Assembly (NCBI GenBank): GCA_026981635.1
Contig: JALSIF010000050.1
Location: 1 to 5,115 of the forward strand
DNA length: 5,115 nucleotides
From: a bacterium
Lineage (GTDB): Bacteria > 4484-113 > JALSIF01
Reading direction: 5' to 3'
In this document: positions 4,993-5,115 of the stretch, piece by piece
Layout: each line of letters starts with the position of its first letter
Position numbering within the stretch: position 1 is the first letter of the stretch
Notes under the pieces: generated by a model
Database searches by the model: none
Told to the model about the DNA's origin: nothing
What the model saw: only the letters and a program-made list of their open reading frames with translations
Position numbers and translations under genes: made by a program

Positions 4993-5115
4993 ATGACGGT
5001 AGACCTCACAGCCTATCTTCCCGTGGCGGTCTTCTTCCTGGTGGCGGCGGGAATGGCGGCGATGATGGTGATGATGTCGCACATGCTCGGTCCGGTGGCC
5101 GAGGAGACCCGCGAC
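4993..5115 (+). CDS. nuoA: NADH-quinone oxidoreductase subunit A, N-terminal part (cut by window end)
   Basis: The 41 visible residues begin TAYLPVAVFFLVAAG, forming the first transmembrane helix (about 8-31). LGP (32-34) and an acidic stretch EETRD follow, matching the NuoA pattern in which YLP opens helix 1 and LGP leads to a charged loop before the conserved PYECG motif. That motif lies beyond the window. NuoA is a small three-helix subunit of the proton-pumping NADH:quinone oxidoreductase, placed at the junction of membrane and peripheral arms. nuoA is usually first in the nuo operon, and its own promoter candidate and Shine-Dalgarno here agree with that. Helix 1 is unusually rich in Met: 21, 24, 25, 27, 28 and 31. 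With only 41 residues the family call is good but not certain. Confidence 0.8.
   Translation, partial: MTVDLTAYLPVAVFFLVAAGMAAMMVMMSHMLGPVAEETRD

Noticed and set aside
4867-5082. 71-codon His/Arg-rich open frame on the minus strand
   Set aside because: It runs antisense to the nuoA start; the His run is the complement of the Met (ATG) codons in NuoA. It has no Shine-Dalgarno or family match.

Overview
The window is a GC-rich bacterial chromosome segment packed with genes. It holds four complete protein genes and two partial ones, with no RNA gene, mobile element or CRISPR array that I can see. Gly GGG, Arg CGG/AGG and Leu CTT codons are frequent, and four of the five visible start codons are GTG. 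The genes are an exported amidase-like enzyme, a lipoprotein, a secreted protein and complex I, which fits a respiring bacterium with an exported proteome. Two genes have a good -10 box exactly 6 nt before the start codon and no Shine-Dalgarno, a leaderless layout common in Deinococcota, Actinobacteria and some deep-branching or candidate lineages. I cannot name the phylum with confidence.

Plus strand, 2-3342. The window opens inside a penicillin acylase-family (Ntn hydrolase) gene; the part encoding the nucleophile lies upstream of the window. A 28-bp gap carries a TATAAT box nested in a perfect inverted repeat. Then comes a dihydroorotate dehydrogenase-like gene (pyrD, class 1B type), apparently starting at the predicted transcript end. 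It overlaps by 8 bp a gene for a WD40-type beta-propeller lipoprotein, which has a strong Shine-Dalgarno inside the end of pyrD.

Minus strand, 4824-3335. Two genes are coupled through a TAGTG stop/start overlap: an unrecognised secreted protein and a YegS/DgkB-type lipid kinase. They are read from a strong promoter (TTGACT, 17 bp, TAGAAT). The lipid kinase gene ends by overlapping the lipoprotein gene tail-to-tail by 8 bp, leaving no room for an intergenic terminator.

Plus strand, 4825-5115. A divergent promoter region of 168 bp, AT-rich at its left end, leads into the first 41 codons of a NuoA-like subunit of complex I, preceded by an extended -10 box and a strong Shine-Dalgarno. The rest of a nuo operon probably follows outside the window.

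The genes do not form one obvious pathway. Points worth a second look are the leaderless promoters with identical spacing, the palindrome around the pyrD -10 box, an Asn-to-Asp change at an orotate-contact position in the PyrD-like protein, and a 37-codon ORF whose stop overlaps the nuoA start (ATGA). I found nothing that amounts to a clear new biological system.
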